NCBI GenBank assembly: GCA_045595745.1
Contig: JAZOBB010000148.1
Location: forward strand, 1-11,362
Length of the DNA: 11,362 nucleotides
Reading direction: 5' to 3'
From: RGIG1666 sp045595745
Lineage (GTDB): Bacteria > Bacillota > Clostridia > UBA1381 > UBA9506
Shown: positions 1 through 4,392 of the stretch, in pieces
Position numbering within the stretch: the stretch's first letter is position 1
Layout: each line of letters begins with the position of its first letter
Translations under genes and position numbers: made by a program
The notes under the pieces: model-generated
Database searches by the model: none
What the model was told of the DNA's origin: nothing
Seen by the model: only the letters and a program-made list of their open reading frames with translations

Positions 1-17
1 CAGACTCTGATAGCACA

Positions 18-66
18 AATTTTCCGCCATTTTCAATGGTAAAATTAACGCCCTCAAAACGAGGGC
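18..66. other. Two adjacent hairpins in the leading intergenic DNA
   Basis: Two inverted repeats sit back to back. The first pairs AATTTT (18-23) with AAAATT (41-46) around an inner CCATT-TTC-AATGG stem (27-39). The second is GCCCTC-AAAAC-GAGGGC (50-66). Neither is followed by a clear T-run, so they are not convincing terminators. They lie just upstream of a strong promoter. No coding frame is evident in bases 1-175. Confidence 0.4.
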
Positions 67-70
67 GCCC

Positions 71-99
71 TTGACATGGCAAAAAATCCGTGCTATATT
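71..99 (+). promoter_or_regulatory. Near-consensus sigma-A promoter upstream of the orphan ORF
   Basis: A perfect -35 TTGACA (71-76) is separated by 17 bases from TATATT (94-99). A TG one base upstream of the -10 (91-92) makes it an extended -10. Transcription should start near 106, almost exactly at the foot of the hairpin at 108-139. Confidence 0.7.
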
Positions 100-107
100 G
101 CAGTTAA

Positions 108-139
108 GGCAGGAAAGCCGAAATGCGGCTGTTCCTGCC
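108..139 (+). other. Stable 5'-leader hairpin at the predicted transcript start
   Basis: GGCAGGAA (108-115) pairs with TTCCTGCC (132-139) and AGCCG (116-120) pairs with CGGCT (126-130), closing an AAATG loop with a single bulged G at 131. This gives 13 base pairs, GC-rich in an AT-rich setting. The following bases are CCCTAAAATTTG rather than a U-tract, so a simple terminator is unlikely. It may stabilise the 5' end of a transcript, bind a protein, or belong to a small RNA. Confidence 0.5.
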
Positions 140-205
140 CCCTAAAATTTGAATATTTTATCATAGAAAAATTGAATTTACAGAAAATTTCTCACACTGC
201 CCAAT

Positions 206-508
206 TTGCTTTCAATCTTAGATAAATACAGTCGTGCTCAATCACACGCACGATTTTTAAATACATATAACTTATGGGATACAGTTATCATTACAAGCGT
301 GTACGCTCCAGATGAGGTATATAATTTTATGGTTGACGAAAGCAACAGACACACAGACAGCTTTAAACAGTTAATCCGCAGAATCACAACAGTAGTTTAT
401 CACTATAAAGATGGTGACGAATACAAAACTGTTTCTGTATCTGGTGCAGAGTACAAAAACAAACTGCAACTTTTGGAAATGGCTTCAATAGACCTTTTAA
501 GTAAGTAA
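206..508 (+). CDS. Orphan small ORF, function unknown, possibly truncated or decayed
   Basis: A 100-residue frame that I do not recognise. It is open from about 176 (in-frame stop at 173-175) to the TAA at 506-508; TTG at 206 is the first plausible start. There is no AGGAGG-like site before it and no early ATG. The product would be soluble, with no membrane segment or signal peptide, fairly rich in charged residues and Tyr, with a hydrophilic middle (VDESNRHTDSFKQ) and a Leu-rich C-terminus. A strong promoter and leader hairpin lie upstream and a strong terminator directly downstream, so the region is probably transcribed. It may be a real small protein with an unusual start, the C-terminal remnant of a larger gene, or a chance frame over a structured RNA. 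Confidence 0.35.
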   Translation: MLSILDKYSRAQSHARFLNTYNLWDTVIITSVYAPDEVYNFMVDESNRHTDSFKQLIRRITTVVYHYKDGDEYKTVSVSGAEYKNKLQLLEMASIDLLSK

Positions 509-542
509 TAAGCCTCAGCCGGTTGCACCGGCTGAGGCTTAT
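508..542. terminator. Bidirectional terminator between convergent units
   Basis: A perfect 15-base-pair stem (508-522 with 528-542) closes a TTGCA loop, with a core of AGCCTCAGCCGG. AT-rich, T-containing DNA flanks it on both sides. It lies between the plus-strand ORF ending at 508 and the minus-strand anti-sigma gene ending at 553, so it can stop transcription from either direction. Confidence 0.85.
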
Positions 543-552
543 CTAATTATAT

Positions 553-1152
553 TTATTTAGTAAATGTGCATTCCCATATACCTTTAATTGGCAAAGGTTG
601 GTCTGCTTTCTTTGAACCTATAAACTCATTTATAACAAGTTTATATTCTCCTGATGCTATATCGCTCAAAGGAATTTTGAAAGATACTTTACCATTTTCA
701 AAATCAGAAGTCGCTTTTGCACTTCCTTCGTCAATAGTTTTACCCGAATTGTCCAAAATTTTATAACTATTAATATCCATCACATCAAATTCCATGTAAG
801 GTGGTTTTGTATAATCAAGCACTTCTGCCGAAACAACAAGAGCATCGTTAACCTCCGCATTAATCTTAATCATTTCTGTTGCTTCTTCATATATTGTACC
901 TACAACCGCTGAGCCTTTATTTACATCTTTAAAACCTCTAAAGTGGTTTGCAACAACAGCACCTACTGAAATTACACATACAACCATAACCGCAACGAGT
1001 GGCAACATTTTCTTAAATCCCTTATTTGTTCTTTTCATAACATACTCCTCCTTATTAGATGTTTGTAAGTAACAATTTTTTATAATACGATTTTTCATTT
1101 CGTTAGACATTTTAATTTCTTCTACAGATTTCTTTAAATCATCATAAATCAT
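553..1152 (-). CDS. Membrane anti-sigma factor (DUF4179-like) paired with the ECF sigma factor
   Basis: 199 residues. Residues 1-47 form a charged cytoplasmic segment, expected to hold the sigma factor. Residues 49-69 (MLPLVAVMVVCVISVGAVVAN) form one transmembrane helix. Residues 70-199 are an extracytoplasmic beta-rich domain ending in a G-x-W-x-C-x-F motif, resembling the Firmicute DUF4179 anti-sigma proteins. The ATG at 1152 has an AAAGGAGGT site about ten bases upstream and overlaps the end of the sigma gene by 11 bases, so translation is probably coupled. By family analogy it sequesters the sigma factor until an envelope signal releases it. No zinc-binding HxxxCxxC motif is visible. A second strong ribosome binding site lies inside the gene before Met39. 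The assignment rests on architecture and position; the signal sensed is unknown. Confidence 0.82.
   Translation of the reverse strand: MIYDDLKKSVEEIKMSNEMKNRIIKNCYLQTSNKEEYVMKRTNKGFKKMLPLVAVMVVCVISVGAVVANHFRGFKDVNKGSAVVGTIYEEATEMIKINAEVNDALVVSAEVLDYTKPPYMEFDVMDINSYKILDNSGKTIDEGSAKATSDFENGKVSFKIPLSDIASGEYKLVINEFIGSKKADQPLPIKGIWECTFTK
1036..1053 (-). promoter_or_regulatory. Strong internal ribosome binding site and second start inside the anti-sigma gene
   Basis: On the minus strand AAGGAGGAG (1053-1045) lies six bases before an in-frame ATG (1038-1036), which is Met39. Initiation here would give a 161-residue product starting MKRTNKGFKK just before the hydrophobic segment. It would look like a signal-anchor protein without the sigma-binding region. 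The site might also be chance, since it encodes Lys-Glu-Glu in frame. Confidence 0.4.
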
Positions 1153-1633
1153 CAGTTAAGACCTCCTTTTTATACTTTTCCTTTAATAACTTTCGCCCTT
1201 TTTGTAGTCTCATTTTTACAGCAGATGGTGTTTTACCTACAATTTCTGCTATTTCATCTATTTTGTATTCTTCAACATAATAGAGCATAAGAACAATGCG
1301 AAACTTTTCAGGCAAGGTCATCAATATTTCCAAAATACCTATTTCGGAAGATTGAACAGGAACTTCTCGCATATTATCAATATCAATATGTGAGTGTCTT
1401 TGCTTATACCTAAGAATATCTCTACATTTATTTTTGGCAACTGTAATTAACCACGCTTTTGTATGCTCATAGTCTTTTAGTGTTGGTTTCTTCTCAATAT
1501 ATTTTATAATAGTTTCCTGAACCACATCTTCTGCATCACTTTCACTTTTGAGAATTACATAGCATAGTCGATATAACACATCACCATATGTATGTACTAA
1601 ATTTTCTATATTATCAGCTGATAGATTTTGCAT
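1142..1633 (-). CDS. ECF-type RNA polymerase sigma factor
   Basis: 163 residues, the usual size for an extracytoplasmic-function sigma factor containing only regions 2 and 4. Region 2 covers about residues 8-75, with the hallmark DAEDVVQETIIKYI (33-46) and the core-binding and -10-recognition stretch up to AWLITVAKNKCRDILR. Region 4 covers about 102-155, with LPEKFRIVLMLYYVEEYKIDEIAEIVGKTPSAVKMRLQKGRKLL, a typical -35-recognising helix-turn-helix. A linker of about 25 residues joins them. The ATG at 1633 follows an AAAGGAGG site by seven bases. The gene runs directly into its anti-sigma partner with an 11-base overlap. The target regulon cannot be read from this window, but a candidate self-regulated promoter lies just upstream. 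Confidence 0.93.
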   Translation of the reverse strand: MQNLSADNIENLVHTYGDVLYRLCYVILKSESDAEDVVQETIIKYIEKKPTLKDYEHTKAWLITVAKNKCRDILRYKQRHSHIDIDNMREVPVQSSEIGILEILMTLPEKFRIVLMLYYVEEYKIDEIAEIVGKTPSAVKMRLQKGRKLLKEKYKKEVLTDDL

Positions 1634-1655
1634 TTATTAACCTCCTTTCACTCTA

Positions 1656-1683
1656 TACACGAATAAACATCACTTTTGGTCAA
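1656..1683 (-). promoter_or_regulatory. Candidate ECF-type autoregulatory promoter
   Basis: On the minus strand TTGACC (1683-1678) is followed after 16 bases by CGTGTA (1661-1656). This resembles the general ECF layout of a GAAC/GACC-type -35 and a CGT-type -10 with a 16-17-base spacer. Transcription would start a few bases before the ribosome binding site. The match is loose and not experimentally anchored. Confidence 0.3.
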
Positions 1684-1699
1684 TTATTTATATAAAAAT

Positions 1700-1728
1700 A
1701 TTTTATATCTAATTTTAAAAATACTCAA
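1700..1728 (-). promoter_or_regulatory. Sigma-A-like promoter for the sigma/anti-sigma operon
   Basis: On the minus strand TTGAGT (1728-1723), a 17-base spacer and TAAAAT (1705-1700) give a plausible housekeeping promoter with a leader of about 60 bases before the sigma-factor ATG. Confidence 0.45.
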
Positions 1729-1749
1729 GTCTTATTTATTATAGATATA

Positions 1750-1787
1750 ACAAAAAGAACTGCTCACATTTCTGTAAACAGTTCTTT
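1750..1787 (-). terminator. Terminator of the six-tRNA operon
   Basis: Read on the minus strand, AAAGAACTG (1787-1779) pairs with CAGTTCTTT (1762-1754) across a 16-base loop that can add a small ACA/TGT stem. The T-run continues to 1752. It lies downstream of tRNA-Lys and upstream of the sigma gene, insulating the two units. Confidence 0.72.
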
Positions 1788-1862
1788 CTTCGTTTGCGAT
1801 TATAAGATGTCAGTTACTATAACTAAATTCTTGTAAAAGTAAAAGTTCTTATAATCTTTGGA

Positions 1863-1938
1863 TGGTGACCCATCGGAGATTCGAACTCCGGACACCTTGA
1901 TTAAAAGTCAAGTGCTCTGCCAACTGAGCTAATGAGTC
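1863..1938 (-). tRNA. tRNA-Lys (UUU)
   Basis: Complete cloverleaf with encoded CCA. The acceptor stem GACTCAT pairs with ATGGGTC with A73. The D-arm is GCTC/GAGC, and the anticodon stem CTTGA/TCAAG encloses CTTTTAA, giving anticodon TTT. The T-arm is CCGGA-GTTCGAA-TCTCCG-like. It is the last gene of the operon, just before the terminator. Confidence 0.95.
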
Positions 1939-1980
1939 ATATTTAATTTTTATATTAAAGTCATAAGACATTTTAGACAT

Positions 1981-2057
1981 TGGCTGGGCTGGCAGGACTC
2001 GAACCTACGAAATGCCAGAGTCAAAGTCTGGTGCCTTACCGACTTGGCTACAGCCCA
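1981..2057 (-). tRNA. tRNA-Gln (UUG)
   Basis: The acceptor stem is TGGGCTG/CAGCCCA with G73 and encoded CCA. The anticodon arm CCAGA-CTTTGAC-TCTGG gives TTG. The first base pair is U1-A72, known as a recognition feature of bacterial glutamine tRNAs, including for the GatCAB transamidation route. It is nearly identical to the neighbouring Gln-CUG gene outside the anticodon arm but differs in the discriminator base. Confidence 0.95.
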
Positions 2058-2077
2058 TTATTATACTATCGAAAAAT

Positions 2078-2154
2078 TGGTTGGGCTGGCAGGACTCGAA
2101 CCTACGAAATGCCGGAATCAGAATCCGGTGCCTTACCAACTTGGCGACAGCCCA
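2078..2154 (-). tRNA. tRNA-Gln (CUG)
   Basis: The acceptor stem is TGGGCTG/CAGCCCA with A73 and encoded CCA. The anticodon arm CCGGA-TTCTGAT-TCCGG gives CTG. The T-arm half is identical to that of the Gln-UUG gene 20 bases downstream, which points to a tandem duplication followed by anticodon-arm divergence. Confidence 0.95.
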
Positions 2155-2198
2155 TTATAGTACGACAGCATAATTGGATTGCCTTGCAGTAAAACAAG

Positions 2199-2276
2199 TG
2201 GGGTGGGTAACCGGAATCGAACCGACGACCTCTAGAGCCACAATCTAGCGCTCTAACCAACTGAGCTATACCCACC
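2199..2276 (-). tRNA. tRNA-His (GUG)
   Basis: The acceptor stem is GTGGGTA/TACCCAC with C73 and encoded CCA. A G at position -1 (base 2276) can pair with C73, the hallmark of tRNA-His. The anticodon arm CTAGA-TTGTGGC-TCTAG gives GTG. Only three bases separate it from tRNA-Arg upstream in the transcript. Confidence 0.95.
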
Positions 2277-2279
2277 ATA

Positions 2280-2356
<77 letters not shown>

Positions 2357-2365
2357 ATAATAAAC

Positions 2366-2439
2366 TGGAGCGGGTGATGGGAATCGAACCCACACAATCA
2401 GCTTGGAAGGCTGAGATTCTACCATTGAACTACACCCGC
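2366..2439 (-). tRNA. tRNA-Gly (UCC)
   Basis: The acceptor stem is GCGGGTG/CACCCGC with T73 and encoded CCA. The short D-loop (AATGGTA) is typical of tRNA-Gly. The anticodon loop CTTCCAA gives TCC. It is the first gene of the minus-strand tRNA operon, about 46 bases after the predicted transcript start. Confidence 0.95.
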
Positions 2440-2492
2440 GCAATATTCTGCTACCATGTTTCCTTCATCTACAACCCGAGCCGACCTTTAGT

Positions 2493-2521
2493 ATTATAGC
2501 AGAGTTATTCTATTAAGTCAA
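2493..2521 (-). promoter_or_regulatory. Promoter of the six-tRNA operon
   Basis: On the minus strand TTGACT (2521-2516), a 17-base spacer and a perfect TATAAT (2498-2493) place the start near 2486. This is the strength expected for a stable-RNA promoter. Confidence 0.85.
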
Positions 2522-2610
2522 GTGTTTTTTTCAAAAAAATTCAAAATTTTCTTACAAAATGTAATTTACCCGGTTTTGACCAATATTATTTATTATTTTT
2601 TAAAAAAGTA

Positions 2611-2639
2611 TTGACAAATTAATTATATTCTGATAAAAT
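2611..2639 (+). promoter_or_regulatory. Promoter of the CAU tRNA
   Basis: TTGACA (2611-2616), 17 bases, then TAAAAT (2634-2639) with an upstream TG (2631-2632) as an extended -10. The predicted start near 2646 is about 15 bases before the mature tRNA 5' end. The 220 bases between the two tRNA units hold only these divergent promoters and AT-rich DNA. Confidence 0.8.
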
Positions 2640-2660
2640 AATTAAGTCTTATTTGAGCAA

Positions 2661-2737
2661 GGGCCATTAGCTCAGTTGGTCAGAGCAACCGGCTCATAAC
2701 CGGTTGGTCCGGGGTTCGAGTCCCTGATGGCCCACCA
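2661..2737 (+). tRNA. tRNA with CAU anticodon (Ile2 likely, elongator Met possible)
   Basis: The acceptor stem is GGGCCAT/ATGGCCC with A73 and encoded CCA. The D-arm is GCTC/GAGC, the anticodon arm ACCGG-CTCATAA-CCGGT, and the T-arm CGGGG-TTCGAGT-CCCTG. The G1-C72 pair and lack of three G-C pairs in the lower anticodon stem rule against initiator tRNA. The loop CTCATAA flanked by GG/CC, and the C4-G69 and C5-G68 pairs, match what I recall of TilS-recognised tRNA-Ile2, whose C34 becomes lysidine and reads AUA. Elongator Met cannot be excluded from sequence alone. Confidence 0.93.
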
Positions 2738-2739
2738 GA

Positions 2740-2770
2740 AAAAAGCACCGACTTTTTGTCGGTGCTTTTT
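2740..2770 (+). terminator. Terminator of the CAU tRNA
   Basis: AAAAAGCACCGAC (2740-2752) pairs perfectly with GTCGGTGCTTTTT (2758-2770) around TTTTT. The hairpin ends in a T-run and lies three bases after the CCA end. Confidence 0.9.
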
Positions 2771-3019
2771 ATATTTTTGTTTAAGGGACTCGAACCCTGA
2801 GAGGGTTTTTGCGTAAAGAAAATATGCCGGTGGCATATTTTTAGCAAAAAGGTGCGCTCGGCTCATCTGTTCGTTTGTAAACGCACTCACGACGATTCAC
2901 TGTCGCTACCACATTTTTACGAGTGTGCCTTCGGCACAAGTAGCATCTAAACTTCGGCTCTTACAGAAAAAAGCGTAAGGACGATTCTGTTGCCCAGTTG
3001 TCTTTTTCTTATCTTTAAT
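2771..3019. other. Gene-free stretch with hairpins and a tRNA T-arm look-alike
   Basis: I see no credible gene here. It holds an inverted T-arm copy (2784-2798), a perfect 10-base-pair hairpin AAAATATGCC-GGT-GGCATATTTT (2819-2841), and a TGTGCC-TTC-GGCACA hairpin (2924-2938). The hairpin at 2819-2841 ends in T-runs on both strands and could terminate the minus-strand tadA transcript, which has no other clear terminator. The base composition is less AT-rich than neighbouring spacers. It may be an intergenic repeat family or the scar of an insertion at the tRNA. Confidence 0.4.
2784..2798 (-). repeat. Inverted partial copy of the tRNA T-arm
   Basis: On the minus strand AGGGTTCGAGTCCCT repeats the T-arm of the upstream CAU tRNA (2711-2725) in opposite orientation, with GGTTCGAGTCCCT shared. 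The two copies flank the terminator hairpin. No other tRNA parts can be recognised around it. Confidence 0.5.
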
Positions 3020-3469
3020 TTACTTATTTCTTACGTCAGAGAAAAAATTGCTTATAAGTTCGGTGCATTCTTTTTCACATATTCCGCCGTAAACCTCGAT
3101 GCTGCTTCCAAAAAGCTTTTCCTTGGTTATATCAATGCGTCCTCCGCAAACTCCGCTTTGAGTATCATATGCACCAAAGTAAAGACGTTTAATTTTAGCA
3201 AGCATTATCGTTCCACAGCACATTGCACAAGGCTCTAAGGTAACATAAAGCTCGCAATCGGACAGTCGCCAATTACCCAAAATTTCGCAGGCTTTGCGAA
3301 TCGCCAGCATTTCAGCGTGGGCATCGGGCATCGAACGGCTAATGGTTTCGTTATGAGCACTGCTGATTAATTTATCACCTAAAAAAATGGCGGCACCGAT
3401 GGGAACTTCGCCATCTTTTGCGGCTAAATAAGCCTCGTTAAGTGCAATTTGCATTTTAGCGTTTTTCAT
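3020..3469 (-). CDS. tRNA-specific adenosine deaminase TadA
   Basis: 149 residues, normal length. It converts the wobble adenosine of tRNA-Arg(ACG) to inosine, letting one tRNA read CGU, CGC and CGA. The cytidine-deaminase fold signatures are intact: H51-A-E53 in DAHAEMLAIRKA (zinc ligand and proton-shuttling glutamate) and P80-C81-A-M-C84, supplying the other two zinc cysteines. VPIGAAI near residue 22 and NWRLSDCELYVTLEPC are typical TadA flanks. The ATG at 3469 follows AAGGAGG by five bases and lies inside the end of the upstream methyltransferase gene (14-base overlap), so the pair is cotranscribed and probably translationally coupled. A guanine or cytosine deaminase is less likely given the strong TadA pattern. 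Confidence 0.93.
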   Translation of the reverse strand: MKNAKMQIALNEAYLAAKDGEVPIGAAIFLGDKLISSAHNETISRSMPDAHAEMLAIRKACEILGNWRLSDCELYVTLEPCAMCCGTIMLAKIKRLYFGAYDTQSGVCGGRIDITKEKLFGSSIEVYGGICEKECTELISNFFSDVRNK

Positions 3470-4238
3470 ATTTCCTCCTTGCCGCCTCGCCCATTAAAAG
3501 AGCTGCTGCAATGCTTACATTAAATGATTCCGCACTGCCATACATAGGAACTTTTACGGCTTGGTCTGACACAGAAAGCACCTCGTCGCTTATGCCGTTT
3601 GCCTCGTTACCGAGAACGAAAATCAGTTTTTTATCCCAGTTTGCTCGGTATAAATCAACACAATTTTCACTAAGAGCACTTGCAAGTATTGTATATCCGC
3701 GATTTTTCATATCGAGTAGCAAAGAGGTGTTGCAATCACATACTGTTTCTACAGAGAAAATCGAACCCATTGTAGAACGCACAACCTTCGGAGAATATAA
3801 ATCTGCGCATCCTTCTGATAACAAAACACCGTCAAAGCCCAAAGCATCTGCTGTGCGTATAATTGTGCCTACATTTCCCGGGTCGCGCACGTTGTCGAGA
3901 TACAAATAACTGTCTTTATTTAAATTAAAAGAAGGTTCAGAAATTTTTGCAGTGCAAAGTATTCCCTGAGGAGTTTCGGTATCTGAACAACTGTTAAAAA
4001 TTTTATCGGGCATAACAGAGCAGGGGAACTGCTCCCAAAACGCATTTTTGTCTTGGTTAGCTGATAAGAAACTTTCGGACAGAAAAAAAGAATCAATATC
4101 AAAAGGAGATTCCACAGCCAAAGAGCAAGCTCGCAAACCTTCTACAATAAAAAGCCCTGATTCTTGACGAAACTTTTTTTTGCTTAGTTTTTTCAGTTGC
4201 TTTACGACTGAATTTTCTGCGCTTGTTATCTGCTTCAT
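3456..4238 (-). CDS. SpoU/TrmH-family RNA 2'-O-methyltransferase
   Basis: 260 residues from the ATG at 4238. That start has AAGGAGG seven bases upstream; an in-frame TTG at 4259 would swallow this site, so I reject it. Residues 1-100 form the RNA-binding domain of the RlmB/YsgA type (SAENSVVKQLKKLSKKKFR, then FIVEGLRACSLA). Residues 110-260 form the SPOUT knot, with motif 1 LDNVRDPGNVGTIIRTADA (114-132) including the catalytic-type Asn and Arg, motif 2 FVLGNEANGIS (about 207-217) and motif 3 VPMYGSAESFNVSIAAALL (about 230-248). Such enzymes methylate ribose 2'-OH in rRNA or tRNA using S-adenosylmethionine; the exact target cannot be told. It is the first gene of an operon with tadA, so both products modify RNA. 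Confidence 0.9.
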   Translation of the reverse strand: MKQITSAENSVVKQLKKLSKKKFRQESGLFIVEGLRACSLAVESPFDIDSFFLSESFLSANQDKNAFWEQFPCSVMPDKIFNSCSDTETPQGILCTAKISEPSFNLNKDSYLYLDNVRDPGNVGTIIRTADALGFDGVLLSEGCADLYSPKVVRSTMGSIFSVETVCDCNTSLLLDMKNRGYTILASALSENCVDLYRANWDKKLIFVLGNEANGISDEVLSVSDQAVKVPMYGSAESFNVSIAAALLMGEAARRKYEKR

Positions 4239-4283
4239 GTTGATGCCTCCTTGTAACAATTAATACATATAAATAATAACTAT

Positions 4284-4312
4284 ATTCTATCACAAAAACA
4301 TTATATTTTCAA
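4284..4312 (-). promoter_or_regulatory. Promoter of the methyltransferase-tadA operon
   Basis: On the minus strand TTGAAA (4312-4307), a 17-base spacer and TAGAAT (4289-4284) place the start near 4277, about 40 bases before the ATG. It is back to back with the flavodiiron-gene promoter. Confidence 0.75.
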
Positions 4313-4330
4313 CAGATTAACATTCTTTTG

Positions 4331-4360
4331 TTGATTTTTATATAGTTTTTATGGTATAAT
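4331..4360 (+). promoter_or_regulatory. Promoter of the flavodiiron-protein gene
   Basis: TTGATT (4331-4336), an 18-base spacer and a perfect TATAAT (4355-4360) with an extended TG (4352-4353). The start near 4367 gives a short leader ending in AAAGGAG seven bases before the ATG. No clear operator for an oxygen or peroxide regulator is visible. Confidence 0.75.
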
Positions 4361-4392
4361 AATTACATCAGTATAAGAAAAGGAGAAAAATA

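Noticed and set aside
2709..2799. Integrative-element attachment site at the CAU tRNA
   Set aside because: The repeated T-arm piece is inverted rather than direct, and no integrase or element genes are in the window.
2672..2890. 72-residue minus-strand ORF ending inside the CAU tRNA
   Set aside because: Its C-terminus is the antisense of the tRNA and its middle is the terminator hairpin; no ribosome binding site. It is a structured-DNA artefact.
3511..3909. 132-residue plus-strand ORF opposite the methyltransferase gene
   Set aside because: It is the antisense shadow of conserved SPOUT motifs and lacks a promoter or ribosome binding site.
4239..4259. Upstream TTG start for the methyltransferase, adding seven residues
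   Set aside because: The extra codons consist of the AAGGAGG ribosome binding site that serves the ATG at 4238.
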